From: JBDHXE01 sp035445085
GTDB taxonomy: Bacteria > Bacteroidota > Ignavibacteria > Kapaibacteriales > UBA2268
Assembly (NCBI GenBank): GCA_035445085.1
Contig: DAOMQA010000008.1
Coordinates: 1-64,000, forward strand
Reading direction: 5' to 3'
Length of the DNA stretch: 64,000 nucleotides
Part shown: one piece after another, positions 18,079 to 28,477 of the stretch
How the letters are laid out: each line of letters begins with the position of its first letter
How positions within the stretch are numbered: the stretch's first letter is position 1
Program-made: the position numbers and the translations under genes
The notes under the pieces: model-generated
What the model was told of the DNA's origin: nothing
Database searches by the model: none
What the model saw: only the letters and a program-made list of their open reading frames with translations

Positions 18079-18353
18079 TTTTTCCTTTTCAGAGCCTCAA
18101 AAATAACACTTTAAAATAAAAATATTGAAATATTTTGTTGAAGAGTAACGAGGAAGATATTAAAATTCGCATAGTATCTAATTATCAACTAAGGCTCTAT
18201 CTAACATAATTTGAAATACTTTTGTATAGATTAAATAGAGGATAAGTAGATTGCATAGACAACAAAAATGCTTTAATTAGTATAGTAAAATAATATAAAG
18301 CTGTTAGCACAACATCTAAAATGGAGTGATAGCATAAATTATAAAATTAATGA

Positions 18354-18641
18354 TTAGATTTGGATAATTTTATCGAACCCAGAAATAATAAATACCTTTT
18401 TAACTTCAGGGTGAATATTAATAATTTTAAAATTATCTTTACCTATAAATTTAATAGAGTTGAGGCATACTCTTAAGAAATAAGAAGAAACAAAGACTAT
18501 ATTTTTTAAATCATAGACAATATTTGTAATATCAGAATCCAAATATTTATTTATTTCAGCTTCAAATGCCAAAGCCTTATTAGTATCGAATCTTCCACTT
18601 AACTCACAATGTAGAGTTGTATTTTCTTTATAAATTTTCAT
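18354..18641 (-). CDS. Stand-alone STAS-domain (anti-sigma factor antagonist-like) protein
   Basis: A 95-residue single STAS domain: strand, helix and the DLKNIVFVSSYFLRVCLN core, with Ser52 and Ser53 at the usual phosphorylation site. The normal Asp-Ser-Ser-Gly-Leu is altered to Val-Ser-Ser-Tyr-Phe, so binding may differ. In partner switching, the unphosphorylated form binds an RsbW-like kinase and frees its target. An RsbW-like kinase is encoded 42 kb away at 60746-61168. AAAGGG precedes the ATG. It follows a T9SS-secreted protein gene after 19 bases and may belong to that operon. Confidence 0.75.
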   Translation of the reverse strand: MKIYKENTTLHCELSGRFDTNKALAFEAEINKYLDSDITNIVYDLKNIVFVSSYFLRVCLNSIKFIGKDNFKIINIHPEVKKVFIISGFDKIIQI

Positions 18642-18660
18642 TACTGCCCTTTCTTTATAT

Positions 18661-19560
18661 TTATTTTAAAATCCTTACAGTTTTAAGATTACTACCATTA
18701 ATAATATGTAATATATATATTCCATTTGGATAATTATTAATATTAATCTCACAACTTTTGTTTATCGAATTAGAGTAAACTTTATTTCCTAATAGGTCAT
18801 AAATTTCTACAAGAGACTGCTTAATATTTGCAATATTTACTTTAATAATATTAGAATAACTATTAAAACTAATTTTGATATCTTTGATATTTTCAATATC
18901 AGAATCATCATTTATACCCGTTGTTTTTTCTAGGTATAAGCCAGCAACAGCGTCTAAATCAAAACCACTAACTAAAAATTTTGGACTATAATATTTATTA
19001 TCTTCATCAAGGTAGGTAGTAATTTCTGATGTGTCTCTAATTTTTATATACTTAATATTATCCATCCCTATAGTTGCTAAATCAAATCCATCACCGCCGC
19101 ATAATGGATATTGGGACGGCTCATACTTGCCATTTATAGGATTGATTCCTGCAAATCCATCCATAGTAACGGTATTAAATGGGAATTCAATATAATTTAC
19201 ACCATCACTACTAACAGATACAATAGCAGGTTCAGCGAATATACCTTGATTTACTGGGTTTATAAACGCATTTTCAAAAATAATAAAATCGACTCCATCT
19301 CCATCTTTAAGTACATAATCTTTAAATCCAACTATTATTTCTCCGCCAATACCAATTGACAAAATTTCCTCAGGTGATGCTTCTGGCACTTCCAATGATG
19401 CTTTTGCAGAAGGCTTACCAAAAATATTATTAGGGTAATAAGGGTTGATAGAATCTTGGTAAATTAGGGTGCCTAATTTATAAAAATATACAGTATCTAT
19501 ATATGATTGAACGGAAAAGCAATTAATTACAGTAAAAAAAAGTAGCAAAATATATTTCAT
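18661..19560 (-). CDS. T9SS-exported cell-surface protein
   Basis: A 299-residue secreted protein. A signal peptide covers about residues 1-19. The mature domain (about 20-210) has GGEIIVGFKDYVLKDGDGVDF and FENAF motifs, seen in cell-surface proteins of this group that often sit beside TonB-dependent receptors. The last 80 residues form a type A sorting tail (KVNIANIKQSLVEIYDLLG... ending VRILK), which directs export by the type IX system and surface attachment. The start directly abuts the TonB receptor stop. Function is unknown; the context suggests ligand capture for the receptor. Confidence 0.75.
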   Translation of the reverse strand: MKYILLLFFTVINCFSVQSYIDTVYFYKLGTLIYQDSINPYYPNNIFGKPSAKASLEVPEASPEEILSIGIGGEIIVGFKDYVLKDGDGVDFIIFENAFINPVNQGIFAEPAIVSVSSDGVNYIEFPFNTVTMDGFAGINPINGKYEPSQYPLCGGDGFDLATIGMDNIKYIKIRDTSEITTYLDEDNKYYSPKFLVSGFDLDAVAGLYLEKTTGINDDSDIENIKDIKISFNSYSNIIKVNIANIKQSLVEIYDLLGNKVYSNSINKSCEININNYPNGIYILHIINGSNLKTVRILK

Positions 19561-21498
19561 TTAAGACAACCTATAAATTAAAGAGAATTTGTACACCCTT
19601 CCAGGCATAGGGTAATTTTTAATAACCTGATATTGAGTATCAAATATATTTTTGACGTTAAATTGCAAAGTTAAGTTTATAGACTCTAACTTAATTAAAT
19701 AAGATAATCCAGCATTCACAATAAGATAATTATCTAAAATAGAATTAATATCATTGCTTTGCAAAGAATATCTATAGCTTGTGTACTGCAAATTAGTACT
19801 AATATTGAAATTAGAAAAATTAAAGAACAGGTAGCTATTAAGCATTTCTAACGGCTGGTATGCAAGAATTTTATCGTAAAAAAGCGATTCCTCTGTTTTG
19901 TCTACTGCTTTTTGTAATGTATAATTAAACATATAATGAATAAAATTATTAAATAATGTAAGCTCACTAAATAATTCAAGTCCATAATTTACTGATTTGC
20001 CTATATTTCTGGCACTCCATCTAATAGGGCTAATTGGAATAGATTGAATTAAGTCATCTGTGTTTATTAAAAAAGTAGAAGCACTAATTTTTAAATTATT
20101 AATAATTTCCGTATTAAATGTTAAATTGAATGTAGTAGATTTTTCTGGTATTAAATTCTTTGTACCATAATTTAGATAATACATTTCATTAAACCCTGGC
20201 ACACGGAAGTTATAAGACAAGTTTAGTTGTATATTTGAATGAATTTTACCTATATTATAATTTAGTCCTATAGCAGGCGATATACCAGATTTTGTATCAG
20301 AAAAATAATCGTATCTAATCCCAGAGAAAATGGCAAAATCATCATTTTGAAGGATTGAAAGTGTTTTTTCTAAATTATAAGCTAAAGCTATATTAGCACG
20401 ATTAACAACATGTTCATCACTTTCTAAAAATTCTCCACTAAGGTTTGAATAAGCAAAATCAAAAATTAAATTTTGATTAACGTAGGAAGTAAAATTCATT
20501 TTAGACGTAAACTTAATATCATTTGAGTAAAAATCACTATTTAATATATCTCCATTTAATCCAATTTGATAGGGATCTTTAAAATTTATAGAAGCAGTCT
20601 TAAATGACAATGAATTATTAAGTATAAAATAGTTATTATATATATTATAAGATAGCAGTGTAAGAATATTATTATCCCTTAAATTAGCTTGTGTGTTTTC
20701 TACCCTACCTTGTAATACGCTACCCGGTATCCCTCTATCTGAAGATGAAGCCAATATAAATAATGCGATATCACCATTTTTTAATAAATATTGAGAGTTT
20801 AATGAGGCACTAATACTTTCCGATTGTGCATTAGTTCTTTTAATATTCATTTTATCGCCAAATTGGAACACGCTAAAAGTATAATCTCCTTTTGCATTCT
20901 GATAATCTAAATTAGTAGAAACTTTTAATTTAGAATATTTTAGCGTAGTACTTAAACTTGCAGAAATATCGTTGTAAGAGCCATATGATGCCTTAGCCTC
21001 TATTCCCTGTTTATTATCTGTAATTATATTTATAAGCCCACCCATTGCATTAGAGCCATACATTACGGACAGCCCGCCACGAATGGTTTCAATTGAATTT
21101 ATCATTGATTCAGGAATAAGACCTATATCAAAAGTACCATTTTGAGTAGAGTTTAGCTCAATTCCATTAATTAATATTTTAGATTGCGCAGCGGATGTCC
21201 CTCTTACTGAGATTGTTTTTAATCCGCCAGCCCCTCCGTAATCCTTGATAAATATACCAGGACTAATACTTAGTGCCTCGCCTAATTGGTCGATATTTAA
21301 TAGCTTAAGAGTAGAATCATTAATATTAAAACTGGGATTAAACTTTTCAAAATTGGCGTCTAAAATTCGCCCAGCAGTAACTATAATATCTTTGGTAACT
21401 TTATAAGTAGTATCATTATTATTATACGCCAATATATCACAGTAATTAAACAATAATATGAGCTTGAACACAACTAAAGTTACTCTCAAGTATATCAT
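19561..21498 (-). CDS. TonB-dependent outer-membrane receptor (BtuB-like)
   Basis: A 645-residue receptor. A signal peptide is followed by a TonB-box-like stretch (KDIIVTAGR) and a plug domain (about 55-170) with the ISVRGTSAAQSKILINGIEL and GGLSVMYGSNAMGGLINI motifs. A 22-strand-type barrel ends in an aromatic-rich YKFSLIYRLS. The closest well-known family is BtuB, the vitamin B12 receptor, but the ligand is not shown. It overlaps the upstream lipoprotein gene by four bases (ATGA) and abuts the T9SS protein gene. A BtuF-like protein is encoded separately at 42772. Confidence 0.85.
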   Translation of the reverse strand: MIYLRVTLVVFKLILLFNYCDILAYNNNDTTYKVTKDIIVTAGRILDANFEKFNPSFNINDSTLKLLNIDQLGEALSISPGIFIKDYGGAGGLKTISVRGTSAAQSKILINGIELNSTQNGTFDIGLIPESMINSIETIRGGLSVMYGSNAMGGLINIITDNKQGIEAKASYGSYNDISASLSTTLKYSKLKVSTNLDYQNAKGDYTFSVFQFGDKMNIKRTNAQSESISASLNSQYLLKNGDIALFILASSSDRGIPGSVLQGRVENTQANLRDNNILTLLSYNIYNNYFILNNSLSFKTASINFKDPYQIGLNGDILNSDFYSNDIKFTSKMNFTSYVNQNLIFDFAYSNLSGEFLESDEHVVNRANIALAYNLEKTLSILQNDDFAIFSGIRYDYFSDTKSGISPAIGLNYNIGKIHSNIQLNLSYNFRVPGFNEMYYLNYGTKNLIPEKSTTFNLTFNTEIINNLKISASTFLINTDDLIQSIPISPIRWSARNIGKSVNYGLELFSELTLFNNFIHYMFNYTLQKAVDKTEESLFYDKILAYQPLEMLNSYLFFNFSNFNISTNLQYTSYRYSLQSNDINSILDNYLIVNAGLSYLIKLESINLTLQFNVKNIFDTQYQVIKNYPMPGRVYKFSLIYRLS

Positions 21499-22409
21499 TT
21501 TGACATTGGACCAGTAAACTTATAAAAATAAAGAGTTTGCTTTACATCTAAAGGACCTACTTCGCTTAAAGTCCAATAACCACTATTATCACTCTTCCAA
21601 GCAACAGTTTCGCCTTGAATTTCGGGTACATAATTTACAAATAATGGTTCAGTTACAAAAGTAGCTTTCCAATCATCTATATTTTTATAATAATAAATTG
21701 AATCATAGCTTTTAATTAACAAATGTTGCTTATCTTTTGATAAATCAGCTCCTACGATGCTCGACATAGGAAATCTTGTCCTATATTGTCCTAATTTAGT
21801 ATCTAATTGATAATTTGCAATATTATTATTACTAAATGATGGGTTTGATATAGTATAATATTTAGACAATGAATCAGATTTAGTAAGTAAATGAATTACA
21901 TTATTATCAACAAAAAAGGCTTCACAGTTATGAGGTTTATCTTGATATTGGAAGTTAATCACGCGGTAGCTATCGACTTCAGTTTTTACATTTCTCTTAT
22001 TAGTATCAATGATTGGTTCTTGCAGAACATAAAATTTACAATCATTTCTATTTAGTAGGTTATCACCAGTATCAGCAATATAAATCAGTGGTTTATTATC
22101 TTGCTGGTCTACCACTATTTTTATTTCTTCCCAATCGTAATTTAGTGCATTTTTTAGATATACTTCAGCTAATATTTCGCCTTTTAAGTTTAAAGCAAAT
22201 ATTCGTGGTTTATCATCAGAATCATTATGTACCCATAGAATATCATTATATATGCGACTTTCTGCCATACCTGAAATCTCTTTTAAATTACTATTATTGA
22301 TTTTTGCCAAGGCTATTCTGGTAGGTTGTTCTACATTTGTCGTTTCTTGAGGATTACTGCAAGCCAAAAAAAATGGAACGATTAAAAAAAATAATATAAA
22401 TTTTTTCAT
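21495..22409 (-). CDS. Lipoprotein with a predicted propeller domain
   Basis: A 304-residue lipoprotein with lipobox FLAC near residue 17. The body has the motif series EISGMAESR, WVHNDSDDKPRIF and LNYDWEEI, then IADTGDN. These occur together in a widespread but uncharacterised beta-propeller family related to SdiA-regulated and phytase-like proteins. It is first in the operon with the TonB receptor and T9SS protein. It may be a periplasmic or surface accessory to that uptake system. Nothing shows its ligand. Confidence 0.65.
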   Translation of the reverse strand: MKKFILFFLIVPFFLACSNPQETTNVEQPTRIALAKINNSNLKEISGMAESRIYNDILWVHNDSDDKPRIFALNLKGEILAEVYLKNALNYDWEEIKIVVDQQDNKPLIYIADTGDNLLNRNDCKFYVLQEPIIDTNKRNVKTEVDSYRVINFQYQDKPHNCEAFFVDNNVIHLLTKSDSLSKYYTISNPSFSNNNIANYQLDTKLGQYRTRFPMSSIVGADLSKDKQHLLIKSYDSIYYYKNIDDWKATFVTEPLFVNYVPEIQGETVAWKSDNSGYWTLSEVGPLDVKQTLYFYKFTGPMSK

Positions 22410-22462
22410 TAAATACTCGTTTCTAAAAGCATAAATTTATAGTATAACGAATTAAAATAATT

Positions 22463-23827
22463 ATGGTTGTAATGAAGTTCGGTGGTACATCTGTCAAAGA
22501 TGCTAATGCTATCAGGAATGTAATAAATATAGTCAGAAATAGATATCCTTGGAGTTGGATTGTAGTATCAGCTCTTTCTGGAGTTACAAATAAATTAGTT
22601 AAAATAAGTGAGAATTTACAACAAGGCAACTTATCTTTAGCGAACGAATTGGCAGATGAAATAGAAATAATTCATCTTAAATTAGCCGATAGTTTAGAAA
22701 TAATACATTGTAAGCAGTTTGTATCTAATTATATATCTCATTTAAAATCAATCTTTGCTGCTATCAATGTATTAGGCGAATTAACTCCGAAGTCAATTGA
22801 CTTGATATTAGCAACAGGCGAAATATTATCCTCTAAATTAATTGCCGAGTATGCTATTAAGGTAGGGCTCAACGCAGTTCATTGCGATTCTACTCAAATT
22901 ATTAAGACTGATTCGGTATTTAATGCTGCTGAATTAGATTTTGGCTCAACAAAAAAGCAAATAAACGACTTTTTGTTAGCAAACTCTAAAGTTGATTATT
23001 ATATTTCTGGTGGCTTTATAGCTTCAGATTGTAATAATAATATTACAACATTAGGCAGAGGTGGTTCTGACTATACTGCAGCCGTAATAAGCCAAGCAAT
23101 TGAGGCTAAATGCTTGGAAATATGGACTGATGTAGATGGAATATTAACTTGCGACCCACGATTAGTGAAAAACGCAAAATTAATAAGTCAAGTGTCATAC
23201 CAAGAAGCAGCCGAATTAGCTTATTTTGGAGCTAAGGTATTACATCCTAAGACAATTTACCCCGCAGTTTCACAAGATATTCCTGTATATGTTTTAAATT
23301 CTACCAATCCGACTTGTAATGGGACACTAATTTCACGAAATCCAGTAACTACGGATATGATAAAATCAATTGCATTTAGACGCAATATTACTTTGATAAA
23401 TATTATATCAAATAGAATGTTAGGTGCTTTTGGGTTTTTAGCCAAAGTTTTTGAAGTATTCAAGAACAACCGTGTTTCAGTAGATTTGGTTTCTACTACC
23501 GAAGTAAGTATTTCATTGACAATAGACTATACAGAGAGCTTAGCTAAAATAATTAATGAGTTATCTAACTTTGCTACAATTGAACAATTTACTAATATGG
23601 CTAATATTTCCGCTATAGGTTCAGGAATGAGAGCTACTTCTGGTATTGCTTCTAGATTTTTTACAACTTTGAAGGGCGTTAATATTTCTATGGTAACTTT
23701 TGGGGCCTCAGAGGTAAACTTAAGCGTCGTGATTAAAGATGATGAATTAGAAAAAGCAGTTACTTTGTTGCATAAAGAATTTTTCGATGGATTAGAGCAA
23801 CAAGATATATTTCAGGAATTAAATTAA
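22463..23827 (+). CDS. lysC: Aspartate kinase
   Basis: A 454-residue kinase that phosphorylates aspartate, the first step to lysine, threonine and methionine. The N-terminus MVVMKFGGTSV and the GRGGSDYTA catalytic motif are clear. Two ACT-type regulatory modules fill the last 150 residues (about 310-454), so feedback inhibition is likely. The gene is divergent from the lipoprotein operon with only 53 bases between, and has no Shine-Dalgarno sequence. Its stop shares one base with the lysA start. Confidence 0.95.
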   Translation: MVVMKFGGTSVKDANAIRNVINIVRNRYPWSWIVVSALSGVTNKLVKISENLQQGNLSLANELADEIEIIHLKLADSLEIIHCKQFVSNYISHLKSIFAAINVLGELTPKSIDLILATGEILSSKLIAEYAIKVGLNAVHCDSTQIIKTDSVFNAAELDFGSTKKQINDFLLANSKVDYYISGGFIASDCNNNITTLGRGGSDYTAAVISQAIEAKCLEIWTDVDGILTCDPRLVKNAKLISQVSYQEAAELAYFGAKVLHPKTIYPAVSQDIPVYVLNSTNPTCNGTLISRNPVTTDMIKSIAFRRNITLINIISNRMLGAFGFLAKVFEVFKNNRVSVDLVSTTEVSISLTIDYTESLAKIINELSNFATIEQFTNMANISAIGSGMRATSGIASRFFTTLKGVNISMVTFGASEVNLSVVIKDDELEKAVTLLHKEFFDGLEQQDIFQELN

Positions 23828-25053
23828 TGACAACAAACATTGGCAATGTAGATATTAAATATTTGGCAGATAAATATGGCACGCCATTATATGTATATGA
23901 TCAACAAACTATTATCGATAACTATAATAATTTATCAAATACATTTACAAAATATTATCCTAAGACTAAAATACATTTCTCTGTAAAGGCTAATAGTAAT
24001 TTAAATATTTTAAAATTATTTAATAGCTTAGGTAGCGGTGCGGACTGTTCCTCTCCTTATGAATTAAAGTTAAGTAGATTGGCTGGTTTTGAAGATAATA
24101 AAATATTATATACAGGTAATTATGAATCTTATTTGGACTTTAGCGAAATAAAGTCTAAAGAAATCAAAGTAAATTTAGATGATGCTAGTTCTTTGGATAG
24201 ATTATTAACAAATATAAAGCCGGACAGAATTTCGTTCCGAATTAACCCGGGCATAGGTAGAGGCGGATTTGAAGGTATCACAACTGGTGGTACAGATGCA
24301 AAATTTGGAGTACCTTACGAAAAAGCTCTATTTGCTTATCAAGAAGCACAACAGAAAGGCATAAATCGTTTTGGTATTCATATGATGACAGGTTCGAATA
24401 ATTTAGAACCATATTATTTTGCGGAGGTAGTAGAGAAATTACTAAAAATTGCATATAATATCTTCTCTAGGTTAGGTACAAAGCCAGAATATATAGATAT
24501 TGGCGGAGGGTTTGGTATACCTTATGAAGACGATGAAGTAGCTTTAGATATTGATTTAACAGCAAAATTAATAGGTGAAATTTTTAGAGAAAAATGCGAA
24601 AAATATGGTTTTGAAGAACCCGAATTAATCTTAGAACCGGGTAGATATTTAATAGCAAATTCTGGATATATAATATCCTCAATAACAGGCATTAAAAGAA
24701 GCTACAAAAATTTTGCAGGCATTGATGCAGGGATGAGTACTTTAATAAGACCTGCTTTGTACGGCGCTCGGCATAGGGTGTCGGTGTATGGTAAAGATAA
24801 TTTAAGTGCAGCATACAATATATGCGGGCAAATTTGTGAAAATTCTGATATATTAGCAAAAAATATATTTCTTCCAGACATAGAAATAGGAGATTTGATG
24901 ATAATTAGAGATGCAGGCGCTTATGGCTATGTAATGTCGTCAAATTACAATAATAGACCAAGACCAGCAGAAGTATTGGTTGATGGCTCAAGTGATAAAT
25001 TAATACGGCGACGAGAGACATTTGAAGATATGCTTCGTAATTATGAATCATAA
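23827..25053 (+). CDS. lysA: Diaminopimelate decarboxylase
   Basis: A 408-residue PLP enzyme that converts meso-diaminopimelate to lysine. The PLP lysine is Lys54 in HFSVKANSN. DIGGGFGIPY binds phosphate, CGQICENSD is the subunit-crossing Cys motif, and GAYGYVMSSNYNNRPRP closes the site. AGGAA precedes the ATG, which overlaps the lysC stop by one base (TAATG), so the pair is coupled. The two together make a minimal lysine operon; the intermediate dap genes are not in the window. Confidence 0.96.
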   Translation: MTTNIGNVDIKYLADKYGTPLYVYDQQTIIDNYNNLSNTFTKYYPKTKIHFSVKANSNLNILKLFNSLGSGADCSSPYELKLSRLAGFEDNKILYTGNYESYLDFSEIKSKEIKVNLDDASSLDRLLTNIKPDRISFRINPGIGRGGFEGITTGGTDAKFGVPYEKALFAYQEAQQKGINRFGIHMMTGSNNLEPYYFAEVVEKLLKIAYNIFSRLGTKPEYIDIGGGFGIPYEDDEVALDIDLTAKLIGEIFREKCEKYGFEEPELILEPGRYLIANSGYIISSITGIKRSYKNFAGIDAGMSTLIRPALYGARHRVSVYGKDNLSAAYNICGQICENSDILAKNIFLPDIEIGDLMIIRDAGAYGYVMSSNYNNRPRPAEVLVDGSSDKLIRRRETFEDMLRNYES

Positions 25054-25085
25054 TGTATTTTTCAAGAATAATTAATTCTAATATT

Positions 25086-25124
25086 TTCGGCGAGCTCTAT
25101 GAACTCATCAGAGAGCTTGCCGAA
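25086..25124. terminator. Hairpin terminator between convergent lysA and the Asp-box gene
   Basis: A 13-pair stem (TTCGGCGAGCTCT with AGAGCTTGCCGAA, one G-T pair) closes a 13-base loop. It sits in the 82-base space between two convergent genes, flanked by TTTT on the left and AATTAA on the right, so it could stop transcription from both sides. Confidence 0.75.
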
Positions 25125-25135
25125 TTAATTAATAA

Positions 25136-27243
25136 TTATATCTTGATCAATTTTGCTACTTTACTTCCTATTCTAAGGTAATATACACCTGGTACTAATG
25201 CCGAAATATCTATTCCACTATTGGTAGTTTTTAAATTATATTGCATAATCTCGCTACCATAAATATTATAGATTTGAGCTAAGCCAATATCAGATATATC
25301 TATATTGATATTTATAAAATCTGTAGCTGGGTTTGGATAGAATATATTCGTATTTATCTCTTGTTTTTCATCTATATCTGACAGTAAATCAATTATTTTA
25401 GCCTTATATATGGCGTCATTATTGCGCGTGCTTCCAGTTCCCAACGTACTTACAAAGAGAAAGTCTCCAAGTTTGGCAAAATTCGTCGCGAACAAATTTT
25501 CAAGTCCATCGTTTTTAGATACCCAATTTAGTCCAAAGTCAGAAGAGATATAAACACCATAGTTAGCATTACAAATAAAAATTTTATCATTTATTACAAT
25601 TGATTGCAAAATATTAGAATTCTGCGGGAAACCATTGTTACTTGCCTGCCAGTTTTCACCCATATCTGCTGATACATAGACCATTTTCTCGCTTGTTGCA
25701 ACAATATGTTCACCACTTACCTCTATAGAAGTTATAAGCGTATTATCTGGTATCCCACTATTTTTTCGACTCCAACTCTCGCCCATATTGCTTGAAAAAT
25801 AAACACCATTACTTGTTCCTGCTATTAAGAAGTTGTTATTAACTTTTAAAGTTCTTATATATATCCCATCTAAGCCTGAAGTATTTTCTACCCAAGTTTT
25901 ACCATAATTGGATGAAATAAAAATATGACTCTTAGAATTAAACTCAGAACCTAAACAAACAAAAATATTAGTATCCATTACCGCTAATGTTGCAATAGAA
26001 CTCTTACGAAATAATGAATCTGGAGTATCAGAATATTGAAACGCTTTTCCACTATCTATAGAAATAAGCACACCAACATCATCTGAGCCAACAACTACTA
26101 AATTGTTAGAGTTTGCGAATGACGTATGATAACTTAATTGAGGTGATTTAATCGTCCAAGTAAGCCATAGTCAGATGACGAGAAAATATTAAATTTTGAT
26201 TCATTCATCCAGCCATAGCCTGCGCCTATAAGAAGCCTATCACCAACAACAGACATAGCTGTAACTCCTCCATATTTTTGTCCTGTCTTTTTTAGTTGCC
26301 AATTAGCGCCATCTTTGTACGAAGAATATAGTTCTCCTCCCATTGCTACGTACACACTATCTTTGTAACAAGCTATAGAATGAAAGCCATAATTAAATGG
26401 TAGTTTGCCATTGGTTGCGGTCCAAGTTTTGCAAGTATCATTTGAATAGTATAACTCATTAGCACTTGCTAAATATACAATACCTGATGATGCGACGACT
26501 GAATTCTTACGTCCTGACTTGAGTAAATCACCGCCTCTCTTTACCCAAGTAACACCATAATCCGAACTTGAATATAACGCCATTGAATCGTAATAGGACC
26601 TGCGGCTATCCGTCGAAATAATGATATTGTTGTCGGAAAAATGTATATTATCAATCTGGCTAATGTCTCTTGTGCTTTCTATGCCATTCTCTCTTTTCTG
26701 CCAAGTTTTACCACTATTGGTAGAAATATATAGTCCATTAGAAGTATTAGCTACTATAATCTTTCCATTTACAGCCATTTTCTTAATCCATTGGTCAGGT
26801 ACTACCTGAATTGAATCCCAAGTAAGACCCAAATCATCAGACATATAAATATATGTTTTGCTTGCGTGCCCATATAGTAAACCATTATCTGAATATAACC
26901 CTATGATAAACTTAGCTTGCATTCCATCATTTATTTTGGTTACAGAGTTGCCAAAATCTTCTGAAACAAATATATTACCCATATTATCGCCTAAGTAAAT
27001 ATTATTATCTATAAAAACTACAGACTTGATTCTATGAGATTCAGGTAATTCGATGTTAATCTTTTGCCAAGTTTTGCCAAAATCTGCTGAAGCGAACAAT
27101 TGGCGAGAGCCTTCTATGATAATATAATTTTCATTTGCAAATACTTCTTCTATTTCGGGATCACTTCTCCAATTTGTTTTTTCCCATTGTGAATAGCAAA
27201 TATTTAAGCTAAAAATTACGAAAATTAGTATGATTTTTTTCAT
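25136..27243 (-). pseudogene. Asp-box (BNR/sortilin-like) T9SS-exported protein, broken by a one-base deletion
   Basis: Two adjacent frames make one protein of about 702 residues if a base is restored. The N-terminal part (27243-26134) has a signal peptide and Asp-box repeats such as SADFGKTW and SSDYGVTW. It runs into an out-of-frame tail after SSDYGL. Inserting one base between 26160 and 26161 restores SSDYGLTW and continues without a stop through further Asp boxes (SSNYGKTW, SADMGENW) to a T9SS type A tail (FYPNPATDF... ending KLIKI). The site TTACTTGG has lost one base relative to, for example, TTAACTTGG. It is not a slippery heptamer, so programmed frameshifting is unlikely. A true mutation or a sequencing error fits. 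Confidence 0.85.
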
Positions 27244-27509
27244 AATAGCACCTCTTTTTATATTTTTATAAATTTTTGAAGTTTTGTATTTATTCTAAGG
27301 AAATCAGAATAACTCCTAATTTAATGTTAATATGAAACAAATAAAATGAAATACTACTTTATTGGAAAACTTAAGGGTATAATTTAACTATAATATTTGA
27401 AACAAAGAAATATATTTTAACTTCTTCAGCTTTTGCTGTATACCTCTTCTTGTAGCTTAGATTATTTGTACAAGTTAAATATTCTTATTCTTACTGATTA
27501 GGCAAGTTG

Positions 27510-28343
27510 TTATATAAAAATTTCTTTAGATTTTTCCCAAAGAGCATCCATTTCTGATAACGTCATATCATTTAATTTTTTCCCTGCTTCCAATGATTTT
27601 TGTTCAATAAATTGAAAACGCAATGAAAACTTATTATTTGTAAGATGTAGCGATTCTTCAGCAACTAACCCCTCATGTCTCGCTGCATTTACAATCGCAA
27701 AAATAAAGTCACCTAATTCCTGACGTGCTTTTTCTTTGTCATTATTTGATAGCTCGGCTCTAAATTCTTGTAACTCTTCTTCAATTTTTTGCCAAACATC
27801 ATCTTTATTGTCCCAATCAAACCCTACACGTGATACTTTATGTTGTATTCTTTCTGCTCTAAGTAAGGCGGGCAATGAGCGTGGTACCCCCGATAATGTT
27901 GAACGCGAAGATATATCCTTACCTTCATTTTCTTTTTCTTTTAATTTTATCTGCTCCCAATTTTGCATCACCTCTGTTTCATCTTTTACTGTTATTGAAT
28001 TAAATACATGAGGGTGTCTATTAATCATTTTGGTAGAAATTTCTCTAATCACATCGAGTAAACTAAAGCCCCCTCTTTCTTCGGCAATTATAGAATGCAT
28101 AACTATATGTAGAAGAATATCGCCTAATTCCTTTGCAAATTCCTTATCTTTTTTAGAATATATCGCGTCAATAGCTTCATACGTCTCTTCGACAAGCAAA
28201 TTGGCAATCGTTTCATTTGTTTGTTTTCTATCCCAAGGACATTCTTTTCTTAGAATTTTTACAATATCTACAAAATTCTCAAATTGTGATAAATAATTAT
28301 CAGGGTATTTTGGCATAGGAATTTCAATTTTACTATTTTCCAT
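27510..28343 (-). CDS. mazG: Nucleoside triphosphate pyrophosphohydrolase
   Basis: A 277-residue MazG with two repeats of the all-alpha NTP-PPase fold. The N-terminal half carries ECPWDRKQT and the metal motif EETYEAIDAI; the C-terminal half has GFDWDN and EELQEFRAEL. It hydrolyses NTPs, including non-canonical ones, to NMP and pyrophosphate. I start at the ATG at 28343; a TTG nine codons upstream is in frame but adds nothing conserved. The 266 bases downstream (27244-27509) hold no gene I can see, only a weak hairpin at 27290-27312. Confidence 0.93.
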   Translation of the reverse strand: MENSKIEIPMPKYPDNYLSQFENFVDIVKILRKECPWDRKQTNETIANLLVEETYEAIDAIYSKKDKEFAKELGDILLHIVMHSIIAEERGGFSLLDVIREISTKMINRHPHVFNSITVKDETEVMQNWEQIKLKEKENEGKDISSRSTLSGVPRSLPALLRAERIQHKVSRVGFDWDNKDDVWQKIEEELQEFRAELSNNDKEKARQELGDFIFAIVNAARHEGLVAEESLHLTNNKFSLRFQFIEQKSLEAGKKLNDMTLSEMDALWEKSKEIFI

Positions 28344-28367
28344 ACTATTAATCTTATTATACTGAAA

Positions 28368-28375
28368 CAAAATTA
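28368..28375 (-). promoter_or_regulatory. Possible TAnnTTTG-type promoter of mazG
   Basis: The minus strand reads TAATTTTG, a full match to the Bacteroidota -7 element, 24 bases before the mazG ATG. No clear -33 TTG is seen, and the AT-rich background makes chance matches common. Confidence 0.25.
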
Positions 28376-28477
28376 ATAGACGAATTTAGTTAAAAATTAA
28401 ATTTTAATAAGTCATATTTTTTAATTAGTTTACATTTTATTACTTTGCAGTTTATTTTTTACAAATTAATAATATTT

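Noticed and set aside
18079..18353. Small gene, tRNA or small RNA in the gap between flippase and STAS genes
   Set aside because: No cloverleaf, no terminator and no credible start were found. A TACTTTTG element at 18217 is on the plus strand, with no plus-strand gene to serve.
21499..22462. Cobalamin riboswitch for the BtuB-like operon
   Set aside because: The operon's leader gap is only 53 bases, far too short for a B12 riboswitch, and no B12-box-like sequence is seen.
26134..26180. Programmed -1 frameshift in the Asp-box gene
   Set aside because: The site (GGCTTACTTGG) is not a slippery heptamer and no stimulating hairpin or internal Shine-Dalgarno sequence is visible, so an indel is simpler.
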